Assembly: GCA_903933995.1 (NCBI GenBank)
Contig: CAIZMD010000563.1
Span: 1 to 13,703 of the forward strand
DNA from: an uncultured Bacteroidota bacterium
GTDB taxonomy: Bacteria; Bacteroidota; Bacteroidia; Chitinophagales; Chitinophagaceae
Direction of reading: 5' to 3'
Length of the DNA: 13,703 bases
Shown: in pieces, positions 1 through 8,400 of the stretch
Layout of the letters: each line of letters opens with the position of its first letter
Numbering within the stretch: the first letter of the stretch is position 1
Notes under the pieces: model-generated
Database searches by the model: none
Told to the model about the DNA's origin: nothing
The model's input: the letters and a program-made list of their open reading frames with translations, nothing else
Program-made: the position numbers and the translations under genes

Positions 1-264
1 AATTGGAATAGTCTTTGTAAAGGGGAACAATATTCAATTATTGAATTAAATGGAGCAGGCAGTGAACCTACACATATTTATGACCCAAAACATAGTGTAT
101 TTTTTGCTTGGCGTGAAATAATCAAGCACTGGTACCTCCTCTTTAAGATAAGCAAACAAAATCACCAAAAATTAGGATTACCCTATATGAATTTGAAGGA
201 CGGGTTGAAAATGTTACGAGATAATACTGCACAGATAAAAAAACTTCAAAAAGACTGGAATTAA
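1..264 (+). CDS. ATP-grasp (D-Ala-D-Ala ligase-like) protein, C-terminal fragment
   Basis: Frame 1 is open from the window edge to a TAA at 262-264 and gives the last 87 residues of a protein whose start lies outside the window. The segment ELNGAGSEPTHIYDP (residues 20-34 of the fragment), followed by an aromatic/basic stretch (WREIIKHWYLLFKI), is what I know from the C-terminal part of ATP-grasp proteins annotated as D-alanine-D-alanine ligase-like. There the ELNG strand carries metal/ATP-binding Glu and Asn of the catalytic lobe. Such enzymes join a carboxylate to an amine using ATP, but the substrate cannot be told from this piece. The sigma factor gene starts 47 bases after its stop on the same strand, so co-transcription is possible, although a candidate promoter lies in the gap. 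Family assignment is by remembered motif, not by search. Confidence 0.7.
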   Translation, partial: NWNSLCKGEQYSIIELNGAGSEPTHIYDPKHSVFFAWREIIKHWYLLFKISKQNHQKLGLPYMNLKDGLKMLRDNTAQIKKLQKDWN

Positions 265-267
265 TCA

Positions 268-296
268 TTTGATTTTAGAAATTAAACATAGTTTTC
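268..296 (+). promoter_or_regulatory. Candidate Bacteroidota-type promoter for the sigma factor gene
   Basis: TTTG at 268-271 is followed after 17 bases by TAGTTTTC at 289-296, matching seven of eight positions of the TAnnTTTG element described for the primary sigma factor of this phylum. Transcription would begin just before the ATG at 312. Such short AT-rich elements occur by chance, so this is only suggestive. Confidence 0.3.
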
Positions 297-311
297 AGGA
301 CAAGCTAATTC

Positions 312-869
312 ATGGAAAACAATTATCAACTAGACCCAAATAAATGGATTGACAACTATGCAGATGCTTTATATGGGTTCTGCATTGTAAGGGTAAACAA
401 TCAAAGTATTGCCGAAGACATAGTTCAAGAAACATTTTTAAGTGCATGGAAAGCAAGAGAAACTTACAATGCAGTTGCAACTGAAAAAAACTGGCTTTAC
501 GCAATATGCAAAAACAAGATAATTGACCATTACAGGAAAAAAGGCGCAACAATAACTACTGAAACAGAAGAATCAGATTCCTATTTTGATAATGAAGAAC
601 ATTGGACAAAAGAAAAACAGCCAAATGACTGGGGATTGAACGGTCAAACACAGATTGAAAAAAAGGAGTTTTATCAAGTACTTGCAAATTGCAAACAGAA
701 ACTTAAGGAATTACAACAACAAGTATTTGTTCTAAAATATTTAGAAGATTTTGATTCAGATCAAATATGCAGTATACTAGGAATTAGCTCCTCAAATTAT
801 TGGGTGTTAATTCACAGGGCAAAACTACAATTGAGAAATTGTCTTGAAAAAAAATGGATAAAAATTTAA
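312..869 (+). CDS. ECF-type RNA polymerase sigma factor
   Basis: This 185-residue protein has the two-domain plan of extracytoplasmic-function sigma factors. Region 2 spans about residues 13-77 and includes AEDIVQETFLSAWK (core RNA polymerase binding) and a NWLYAICKNKIIDHYRKK segment expected to bind the -10 element. An acidic linker covers about 80-117. Region 4 spans about 120-180, with a helix-turn-helix around DSDQICSILGISSSNYWVLIHRAK that would read the -35 element. The length is normal for the family. The start is the first ATG in frame and has no clear Shine-Dalgarno, as usual in Bacteroidota. The next gene, nine bases downstream, encodes a small zinc-type anti-sigma factor, so activity is probably held in check by that partner until a signal releases it. 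The target regulon cannot be read from this window. Confidence 0.92.
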   Translation: MENNYQLDPNKWIDNYADALYGFCIVRVNNQSIAEDIVQETFLSAWKARETYNAVATEKNWLYAICKNKIIDHYRKKGATITTETEESDSYFDNEEHWTKEKQPNDWGLNGQTQIEKKEFYQVLANCKQKLKELQQQVFVLKYLEDFDSDQICSILGISSSNYWVLIHRAKLQLRNCLEKKWIKI

Positions 870-878
870 ATTTTAAAA

Positions 879-1136
879 ATGAAGCTGATCAAACAATTTT
901 TTATGATAAGCTGCAAGGAGGCTACCTATTTAGTTTCATTGAAAGAAGAAGGCAAACTGTCATTTTCTAAATATTTGAAATTAGAATTGCACTTAGCCAT
1001 TTGTATTTTATGCAAAAGATTTGAAATTCAAACAGGACATTTTTGCAAATTAGCCAAACAGCACCCACTAAAACCTGAAGCTAAAATGTCAACAGAGAAG
1101 AAATTAGCTATTAAGACTTTACTTGAAGAAGCATAA
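879..1136 (+). CDS. Small soluble zinc-finger anti-sigma factor (ZAS/zf-HC2 type)
   Basis: This 85-residue protein carries Cys12 and the motif His38-x3-Cys42-x2-Cys45. That is the Cys/His set that binds zinc in ZAS anti-sigma factors, where loss of zinc or oxidation of the cysteines releases the cognate sigma factor. No transmembrane segment is present, so it would act in the cytoplasm, as RsrA- or ChrR-like proteins do, rather than span the membrane. Its position nine bases after the sigma gene supports the pairing. Two further features are Cys56 and a Lys-rich tail. The start is uncertain: ATG at 879 is used here, but an in-frame ATG at 903 would begin just before SCKEAT and remove only eight residues outside the motif. 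The nature of the signal (redox, metal or other) is inferred from the family only. Confidence 0.8.
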   Translation: MKLIKQFFMISCKEATYLVSLKEEGKLSFSKYLKLELHLAICILCKRFEIQTGHFCKLAKQHPLKPEAKMSTEKKLAIKTLLEEA

Positions 1137-1151
1137 ATAATATTGGCAGCA

Positions 1152-1805
1152 CTAGTTAAGGCCTTGAATAATTTTATGTTGATAGGCATATTTTATCAAA
1201 CCCAAAACTGAATTGGTACTTGTTTTCCTGAAAATATTTTTCCTATGCGTTTCTACGGTTCTCTCACTAATAAATAATTCATCAGCTATTTGCTTGTTCG
1301 AATACTCTTTTTCCATTAACTGAATAATCTCTTTCTCCCTTACTGTTAGTTGTACTTTTTCTTCTTCCTTGCGTGTTTGACTAAATGCTGCAAGCTCATT
1401 TAAAACTTCTTCACTAAAATAGATGCCTCCACTGGCAATTTTTTGAATGGCATTAAGAAGCTCTTGTTTACTAATATTCTTTAAAACATAGCCATTAATA
1501 TCCGCTTGGTTAATCATTCCATCAACTAATTCACCTTGACCACTCATACTAAGAGCTAGTATTTTAGTTTCTGGATACTTTTTTCTAACTGCAGTGGCAA
1601 AATCATGACCATTCATTTCTGGCATCATGATATCTGTTAAAAGTAGATCAACCTTCAAGTCGGCCATTCTTAAAAGCATATTTTGGGCTGAAGTATCCAT
1701 TGCCACAACTTCTAATTCTTGATGACCGTTGAGCAAAGCAACAATTCCATCTATGACAATCTGATGATCGTCTACAATAGCAATTTTAATTCTATTTGAA
1801 ACCAT
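1152..1805 (-). CDS. NarL/LuxR-family response regulator
   Basis: With the start chosen here, this is a 217-residue two-domain response regulator. The receiver (about 5-125) has the acidic pair Asp12/Asp13, the phospho-acceptor Asp58 in LLLTDIMMPEMNG, Ser86 at the switch position and Lys109 in YVLKN. The C-terminal LuxR-type helix-turn-helix (about 150-215) contains LTVREKEIIQLM and the recognition-helix region ADELFISERTVETHRKNI. All key receiver residues are intact. The frame stays open upstream to a TTG at 1863-1865 that overlaps the TGA of the kinase-like gene, which would add 20 residues. I prefer the ATG at 1803-1805 because receivers normally begin directly with the IKIAIVDDH strand. 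Its gene follows the kinase-like gene in an operon. It is the natural candidate to bind the palindromes at 2603-2620 and 13267-13284, but this is inference. Confidence 0.92.
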   Translation of the reverse strand: MVSNRIKIAIVDDHQIVIDGIVALLNGHQELEVVAMDTSAQNMLLRMADLKVDLLLTDIMMPEMNGHDFATAVRKKYPETKILALSMSGQGELVDGMINQADINGYVLKNISKQELLNAIQKIASGGIYFSEEVLNELAAFSQTRKEEEKVQLTVREKEIIQLMEKEYSNKQIADELFISERTVETHRKNIFRKTSTNSVLGLIKYAYQHKIIQGLN

Positions 1806-1861
1806 TTTTAGGGGAATTAGGGTATTGAAATGTACTAAATGGCTATCACAAAACAAAAAAA

Positions 1862-2527
1862 TCAATGTAATGGCAGATGAAAAGCCACAATTGTTCCACC
1901 CTGTTTACTTGTACTCCATTCTATGGTTCCCTTTAAATAAACCATTCTACAAAGAATTATGTCAATTCCCCTTCCCTTAGTTTTATCGTTGAATTGTTCA
2001 AATCCACATCCATCATCTTCCACTATTACAGATACAGCTTCTTTATCTGACTGAACTGTAATATCTAGATAATTAGCACCAGAATGTAATATGGCATTGT
2101 TAATGAGCTCTTGAATAATCCTAAAAATCAACATCTCACTATACTGATCAAAGGCATTCTGAGGGTAATCAATAAAACTATTGATTTTTAATATTCGTTG
2201 ATCTATTTGCCTTAAGAACAAATTTAGAGCAGCGTAAAATCCAATATTTAAGGGTGTTCTAGCATTTTCAAATCTTGTAACTCGCTTAATCCCATTAAAC
2301 GATTCATCTATTAATCCTTTAATTTTTCCTAAAAGTTGATTGGGCTCATTTTGTTCTAAAGGAATATAAGTTTCTAATGCTAATACATTCATTTTTATTG
2401 CGCTCAAATACTGGGTTAAATGATCCTGCAACAATGCTAACATCTTTGCCCTTTCTACCTCATAAGTACCTAATACAGCCCTTGACGCCACCAACGCTTC
2501 TTGTAATTGGGGAATTTGATTATCCAT
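1862..2527 (-). CDS. Small soluble histidine-kinase-like protein with altered H-box
   Basis: This 221-residue protein has no signal peptide, membrane segment or sensor domain. Residues about 23-90 form a two-helix dimerisation region of HisKA_3 type, and 125-221 an HATPase_c domain. The ATP lobe looks complete: E140-x2-N143-N144 in the N box, DDGCGF at 171-176 (G1) and GRG at 185-187 (G2). The H-box is odd. Aligned with the usual LHDGLGQ, the sequence reads LQDHLTQ, so Gln34 (codon CAG, 2426-2428) replaces the phosphorylated His, while Asp35 and Gln39 of the D-x3-Q phosphatase element remain. His36 lies two residues on. The gene precedes the response regulator and its stop codon overlaps that ORF's possible TTG start. 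It may act as a phosphatase or ATP-dependent switch, use His36, or receive signals from another protein; this cannot be decided here. Confidence 0.85.
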   Translation of the reverse strand: MDNQIPQLQEALVASRAVLGTYEVERAKMLALLQDHLTQYLSAIKMNVLALETYIPLEQNEPNQLLGKIKGLIDESFNGIKRVTRFENARTPLNIGFYAALNLFLRQIDQRILKINSFIDYPQNAFDQYSEMLIFRIIQELINNAILHSGANYLDITVQSDKEAVSVIVEDDGCGFEQFNDKTKGRGIDIILCRMVYLKGTIEWSTSKQGGTIVAFHLPLH

Positions 2528-2669
2528 ATGGAATTGTAAAAGGGTATTATTATTAAAGTAATTTCCAATACAATAAAATTAAAGTAGGTAACCTATGCCT
2601 CTATACCCATTTTAGGGTATTTTAAAATATTGTAAGGTTTGATTCATTTTCCCGTCTATCTATTAAAAA
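2528..2669. promoter_or_regulatory. Divergent promoter region
   Basis: These 142 bases separate the start of the minus-strand two-component operon from the start of the plus-strand YHS gene, so promoters for both should lie here. Towards the YHS gene, TAAGGTTTG at 2633-2641 resembles the Bacteroidota TAnnTTTG element but has one extra base. Towards the kinase-like gene I found no convincing element. The palindrome at 2603-2620 sits just upstream of the TAAGGTTTG. Confidence 0.5.
2603..2620. promoter_or_regulatory. Palindromic operator candidate, copy 1 (ATACCC-N6-GGGTAT)
   Basis: ATACCC at 2603-2608 and GGGTAT at 2615-2620 are perfect inverted arms around ATTTTA. The inner 16 bp (TACCC-N6-GGGTA) have the overall size and outer bases of a NarL-family 7-2-7 site. 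The site lies 49 bases before the YHS start and 75 before the kinase-like gene start. An identical-arm copy with the same spacing occurs at 13267-13284. Regulator identity is inferred from the adjacent NarL-type gene. Confidence 0.55.
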
Positions 2670-3113
2670 ATGAAAATTAGAATGCTTTTATTGATGCTTT
2701 TGGCCGTTAATGTTATTAATGCTCAAAAGTCAGAGATTTATACAAAAGATGGAAAAGCCGTTCAGGGCTATGACGTTGTTGCATTTCATTTAAAGCAAAA
2801 GCCTGTTGTAGGAGATAGTAGCTTTAGTTTCAAATGGAAGGATGCCAATTGGTATTTTGAAAACGAAACCAATCTCAAATTATTTAAAGAGAACCCTGAA
2901 AAATATGCACCACAATTTGGAGGCTATTGTGCTTATGGTTGCTCAGACGGCACCGGTCATAAAGCCCCAACTAAAATTGACACCTGGACCATCGTTAATG
3001 AAAAATTATATTTCAATTATAATTTAAAAGTCAAGGAGATCTGGAATAAAAATCAAGCCGAACTAATTGAAAAAGCCGTGAAAAATTGGGCCAGTATTAA
3101 GGATAAGGAATAG
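2670..3113 (+). CDS. Secreted YHS-domain protein
   Basis: This 147-residue protein has a short Sec signal peptide: residues 1-18, Lys/Arg then a Leu-rich core, with likely cleavage after NVINA before Gln. The mature part is a single YHS-like domain. Its landmarks are GYDVVAFH at 33-40, an aromatic WKDANWYFENE stretch at 56-66, and NPEKYAPQFGGYCAYG at 75-90, followed by a WTIVNEKLYFNYN segment near the C-terminus. Proteins of this plan and length are common in Bacteroidota and Proteobacteria. Their function is poorly known; the YHS fold is often linked with metal binding or metal-handling enzymes. Cys87 and Cys91 form a C-x3-C pair in the mature protein. The gene diverges from the two-component operon across a region with a palindrome, suggesting shared control. 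It converges with tamL, eight bases apart, with no visible terminator between. Confidence 0.85.
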   Translation: MKIRMLLLMLLAVNVINAQKSEIYTKDGKAVQGYDVVAFHLKQKPVVGDSSFSFKWKDANWYFENETNLKLFKENPEKYAPQFGGYCAYGCSDGTGHKAPTKIDTWTIVNEKLYFNYNLKVKEIWNKNQAELIEKAVKNWASIKDKE

Positions 3114-3121
3114 GTGCGCAA

Positions 3122-5431
3122 TTAGAACGGATAGCCAATAGCTAGGTTATATATCAGGTTTTCTTTTACCCATTGACTATCGCCAAAGGCAATCTGGTTA
3201 AATACCCACCGGTTGCCTTCTGGCAAGAATGGTTTTCTAACTGGAATAGAAAAGTCTAAACGAACCACAAAATAACTTACGTCAATTCTGATACCAGTTC
3301 CTACACCAACAGCAAATTGTTTTAGGAAACTACTTGTAAATTGTGAACCGGGTCTATTAACATCATTTCGGATGGTCCAAATGTTTCCGGCATCAACAAA
3401 GAGTGCGCCATATAAGACAGATAGCAATTTAAACCGCCATTCTGAATTAAGTTCTAGTTTCAAGTCACCTGGTTGATCAGGCAATGATACGGTACTGGTG
3501 GCTGCATTCCCTGCATAATAAGATCCTGGCCCTAATGACCTTGCTCTAAATGCGCGAATATCGTTGGTCCCTCCAGCAAAAAAAGCCTTAACAAATGGCA
3601 AATTAGTACTGTTCCCATAAGCATACCCTATACCACCTAAAATACGGCTGGCAATGGTATTTCTTTTTCCCAACTTTAAATAATGTCTAAACTCTGCTTC
3701 CGTTTTAATATATTGAGAAAAGGGGATTCCTAGAAAGTTTCGCTGTTTACCATTCGTAATATCAGCCCCAGTAATGGCTCCCATCACTACACCGGAAAGG
3801 TCAATATTCCAGTTAATAAAATAGTTGTTGGGTCTATTATTGGCTACAATTAAACTGTTGTAATTGTAATTATAATTTGGCCCAACAATAAACTGCTTTT
3901 CTATGCTTCTTGCCAATGTGATGTTAGTATCCAACATTAACTGATAATCCGGATTAATGTAGGTGGGTTGAACCAAATTCAAAGAAGCAATGTCTAATCG
4001 GTGTTCCTGAGTAATATCTCTTTTCCAGATATAACCAAAATTCAGTTTGGCAGAATTCATGGTATACTGCGTATTGCGTTCAAAGAATTCATATCCCAAA
4101 GTCAGTTTTGTTTGGGGAGTAAAATCACCTTTAGATTTAAACTTAAATGGCCCTATCAATCTTGGTGAAATCAAATTAAACTCTACCCCGAATCTATTGG
4201 TAGAAATAGTGGGTTGTTGAGAATATACCTGCTTTTCAGACCCTCCATAAATTTTGGCTGAAAACTGTTCAGCACCTCTTAATAAATTCCTATGCCTCCA
4301 TGTTAAAGAAATTTCTGTACCAGCACTGTTATTGGATTTAGTAAGACCAGAAACTTCCGCTCTTAGTGATTTTATTGGTGCAGGAGTCAAATAATAAAAT
4401 GCATTGAGCGATGGTTGTTGAGTAGTATCCGTTTCTTGAAATCTGGCTTTTACAAATTTGTACATTCCCAAGTTAACCAATCGTTTCAAAGACTGATTGT
4501 GCATTTCTCTACTATATAAATCCCCTTGCTTAAATACTAATGCCCTTTTAAAAACAGAAGTTCTCACTTTACGCTGAGGGTCATAGATATGGTAACCCCC
4601 AGAAATCCTAGATTGTTGTTTGACTACCTGCATACTAGTATCTGTATCAGCCGTATAGTCAGCAAAAACATAGATATCATTTAAACGGTATTCTTGTTTG
4701 GCTTTTGGAGGCGTTTCTTTTTTAAGCCTTAAAAACATGTCTACTTGATGCCCCCCAACTGCAGTATCAACATCGGCAATAATAAAATCCGGATTGAAAA
4801 AGTATAGCCCTTTTTCTTTTAAGCCAGCATCAATTCTTACTCTTTCAGACTTAATAATATCCAAATCATATCTTGCCCCTTTTTGCAAAAAACTAGCACG
4901 TGATAATTCATGAATATTTTTTCCAATTGCTGACAAGGTATCAAACCTAAACTCCAGGTTTCTAATTTTATATGGTGGTTGTACTAAAGCTTTATAAACA
5001 ATATGCAATTCTTTGTTCTTCTTAGTAGTATCAACAGTTGCTGTAGAACCAAAAAAACCACGATTCTCCAACCTATTTTCAATTATGGCTACATTCTTAT
5101 TAATATCAATACTACTTCCAAGTACTGGAGGTTCCCCAATCTTATTTTTAATCCAATAACTCAGTCCTTTACCCTTTGGTTCACCCATTAAATTATAAAT
5201 GCCAAGTTTGTATGGATACCCCAAAATATTGGCATTGGGTTTCTTTCTAATTAAAGTAGCCAATTCTTCCTTGGTATCTTTAATATCTAAATTCATGCTA
5301 TCCTGCGCTTTCACAATTTCAAATTTTGACCCCTTATACAAGGTTTCATTCTCTGGCAGGTTCTTTGTTAGATTGCAAGAAAGCAATACCAAGCAGAGGA
5401 TAAACAACCATATTTTGTTCAGTGCTCTCAT
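3122..5431 (-). CDS. tamL: TamL: lipidated TamA-like outer-membrane barrel (Omp85 family)
   Basis: This 769-residue protein begins with a lipoprotein signal; the lipobox LVLLSC puts the lipidated residue at Cys19. Family knowledge places POTRA-like domains in about residues 25-340; the repeated strand YKIRNLEFRF fits this. A C-terminal Omp85 barrel covers about 345-769, rich in alternating aromatic strands and ending in Phe. Around residue 622, GGTNDIRAF holds the position of the loop-6 VRGF motif, with Ala for Gly, which I recall as normal in Bacteroidota members. TamL is the lipid-anchored TamA variant of this phylum and works with TamB in inserting or exporting outer-membrane proteins. The start ATG overlaps the tamB stop by four bases (ATGA), indicating translational coupling. 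This is the last gene of the apparent operon. Confidence 0.9.
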   Translation of the reverse strand: MRALNKIWLFILCLVLLSCNLTKNLPENETLYKGSKFEIVKAQDSMNLDIKDTKEELATLIRKKPNANILGYPYKLGIYNLMGEPKGKGLSYWIKNKIGEPPVLGSSIDINKNVAIIENRLENRGFFGSTATVDTTKKNKELHIVYKALVQPPYKIRNLEFRFDTLSAIGKNIHELSRASFLQKGARYDLDIIKSERVRIDAGLKEKGLYFFNPDFIIADVDTAVGGHQVDMFLRLKKETPPKAKQEYRLNDIYVFADYTADTDTSMQVVKQQSRISGGYHIYDPQRKVRTSVFKRALVFKQGDLYSREMHNQSLKRLVNLGMYKFVKARFQETDTTQQPSLNAFYYLTPAPIKSLRAEVSGLTKSNNSAGTEISLTWRHRNLLRGAEQFSAKIYGGSEKQVYSQQPTISTNRFGVEFNLISPRLIGPFKFKSKGDFTPQTKLTLGYEFFERNTQYTMNSAKLNFGYIWKRDITQEHRLDIASLNLVQPTYINPDYQLMLDTNITLARSIEKQFIVGPNYNYNYNSLIVANNRPNNYFINWNIDLSGVVMGAITGADITNGKQRNFLGIPFSQYIKTEAEFRHYLKLGKRNTIASRILGGIGYAYGNSTNLPFVKAFFAGGTNDIRAFRARSLGPGSYYAGNAATSTVSLPDQPGDLKLELNSEWRFKLLSVLYGALFVDAGNIWTIRNDVNRPGSQFTSSFLKQFAVGVGTGIRIDVSYFVVRLDFSIPVRKPFLPEGNRWVFNQIAFGDSQWVKENLIYNLAIGYPF

Positions 5432-8400
5432 TGTTTGGTTGCTGGTTTTTTATCGGATTTGATTTTGCTTTTCTCTATTTTTTCAGAAGCAGTTTTTTTT
5501 CTGAAAATTTCTCTCCAATGATCATATTCCAAAGTAATTACAAAAGTAAGTCCAGTTTCAATAATTTGGCCTTCAATAACTCCTTCATAACTGTTTTTGC
5601 TATAGGTACGCAACATATACCTACCATCTTTACTCAAAAGATAATCCACGGTTACGTCACCCGCAATAATAGAAGCATTTGGAGCAGTGCTACCTCCCTC
5701 TATAGGAACATTAGTACCCACATTTACCTTTATTCTATCATTGTTCATACTACGTGATAATCCAACACGCAAATCCGTTCTAGTTTGAACAGTACCAGAG
5801 GAATAATCATCCTGTGACTCTATCCCAACATTTATATCAACACCCTTTATAAGACCACTCGCAAATCTATTCAATTGATCTGTTAGTATACCACTTACAC
5901 TTTGACGTACCATGGTACCTGTAGTAGTACTACCAGTATTATTCTGTGTTATATCTTCACCAACAAACCTACCCAATATGAGTAAGGCAAATACTTGTTT
6001 ATTAATCTCAGACTCATCCAAACGTAATTGACTCAACTTATCATCTACTTCAGGCCATTTTGAAGCCTCCGGCTCAGGAACAATTACATCAAACGCAATC
6101 TGTGGTTTTAACAAATCTCCCTTCATATTAAGGTACACTTCTACTGGTATCCTTTGTTTATACTTGTTTAATTCAGTATTGCTTAGTCCACCCAATTCAG
6201 ATTCAACTAAGTCAATAGGAGAAGCCTTGGTAGCATACATGGCTTTAATATCCACAATAGCACTCATTGGGTCACCAGTCCAGGTAATGGTACTACCCTT
6301 TACAATTTCAAATTTCTTTTTAAGCAGGTTAAAGGAGATTTGGTAGGAGCCCTTTTGCACTTCATACATACCCGTTAAACTTAATTTACCACTTTCATCC
6401 AATCCAGCTGAAAGACTTGACTTTCCTCTAACTGTTAGCGCATCTCCCGTTCTGCTGTCAATGATAAGTGTAAAATTAGCCGCTGTATCAGTTTCAATAG
6501 TAGCACTCAAATTAATCCCCTTGATTAAGGATAGCCTTTGAACAAGCGTGTCTGAAAAATTTACTTGCACTACGCTATCGTTAATCTTTTTTGAATCTAT
6601 AAAATTCACAACCCCTTCTCTACTTTGGAGCTCTGGGTCACTACTAGGTAGTACCACGTTAAGATTGGTTAGTTTATTCGCCTTGAGTTTTGCATTAAGG
6701 TCAAGATTATCTAAACTTCCTTTCAATTTAACATCTGCGTCAATATTCAATTTACCAAAGAACAATTGATTGTCTGCTTGGGTAGAATTCACTAGACTAA
6801 AATCATTTGCTTCCAAACTTAGATCCAATCCAAATTGTTTTAAATCCTTTGTTTGAATGGTCCCGTTCAATACTGCGGATTTTCCCAGACTATCTTTTAG
6901 GGTAAGATGGTCAAATGTTAGACCGTTTTCTGAGACCAATAATTTTTCATTCTCCAATTGAAATTTCTGACCCAACATAGTGGGCGTGATAAATGCGTTT
7001 TCAAAAAGCATATCGCCATTAAGGCTTGGCTTATCTAAATTCCCGGTTAAATGCAAATTGGCTTGTAACTTACCACCAGCATCTCTAATCTGCCCAGCAG
7101 AAAAAGGTATAATAGATGCCATATTCAAACTATCCATTAAAAGTTGCATGTCAATAGATTCTGATTCCGAATCATAGAATCCTTTCACAATTGCGTGTGT
7201 ACCCATTCCATTTAATTCAAGATCAGCCTTAAACCTTTTGGCGGTTTCATTATCCACCTTTACATCAAGATCACCAATCAGGGTTTTGTGAAATGCCAAG
7301 TCCTTAATATTAATATCAGAAGTAAATACGGGCTTTTTAGTTGAAAGCAATAGAACAGCTTGACCATTGATAATACCTTCTGCTCCAATGGAATCCTGCC
7401 TTATCATGTCTGTGATTGTTCTAATACTAAAGTTTTTAAATAACAGATCAATGGGAGAAGAAGGATTGTTGTTTCTGTTATTCACAGATATAGACTGGTC
7501 TTTGTATTGCAGGCCTACATTAGTAGCAACAATACCTGCTGAATCATAGTAGATACTATTTAAAGGATCAACTTTCCAAGATTGACTATTTAGTAAAAGA
7601 CTGTCTGGATTTAGGTGAAATCTGATCCCCTTGTTTTGCTGTTGCATTGACAATGAAAGCTGATATAACTTCTCAAACAATTTATTTCGGAATATCAGGT
7701 TCCCATAAACGGTATTATTTGCTATCCTACCATTTAATGATGCATTATTTAATAGTAAATTTTTTACAGCAGCATTTTCAAAATTCAATCCGTACAACAT
7801 GGCTGTATCACCAGAGCTCAGTTTAGCCTGCAGTTGCCTAATCCTACTACCATCGTACTGAATTAATGGCGCATTTAAACTAAAATCTAAGAGATTCCTT
7901 TCAGAAACAAAATGCATAGAAGCCCCCATGGTATCTGTTCCTTTTAATTCAGGTAGGAATTGTAATACTATGGGCGATGTTCTAAATTGGAAACTTGCTT
8001 TCCAATCTTGAGGAACAAATATGGTGTCTTTAAAGTTTTGTATTTGATAATACTGATTAAAATGATGTTGCAGTGCCGTAGGCAATTCTGTTAAACGATA
8101 CCTTCCATTGATGGCTGCAATTAAGGGTTTTGAAAATAAAGTGAATTGATTCTCCTCTCCCAACATATCAGCTTTGACTCTTGCTGTGTCAGATGAAAAA
8201 TGTTTACTTCCCCTTGAGAACCTTATTTGACTAATAAAAGCCTCTCCAATTAATGAATCTGGATGAGTATTTGAAAAATCAACTTTGAATTTACTATGCA
8301 TGGAAAAGCTATCTGCAGTTAAATGCAAGGCTTTAAAGTTCATAGTGTCAACAAGTAAAGAGAGCTGTAAGGAAGGGAACCCTTGTTTTAATGCAGCTTG

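Noticed and set aside
310..552. Minus-strand 80-codon frame opposite the sigma factor
   Set aside because: Cys/Leu-rich shadow of the ECF sigma gene, whose two domains are clear on the other strand.
1137..1151. Terminator between the convergent anti-sigma and response regulator genes
   Set aside because: The 15-base gap contains no inverted repeat or T run.
2542..2546. A third operator half-site (GGGTA) near the kinase-like gene start
   Set aside because: No TACCC arm stands at the required distance; single GGGTA words also occur elsewhere, for example near 1819 and 389.
3114..3121. Terminator between the convergent YHS and tamL genes
   Set aside because: Eight bases only, with no stem visible.
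5422..5757. Plus-strand open frame of 111 codons across the tamL/tamB junction
   Set aside because: It lies antisense to the highly supported tamB and tamL reading frames, shows no recognisable domain, and has the low-complexity Phe/Ile/Ser look of a shadow frame.
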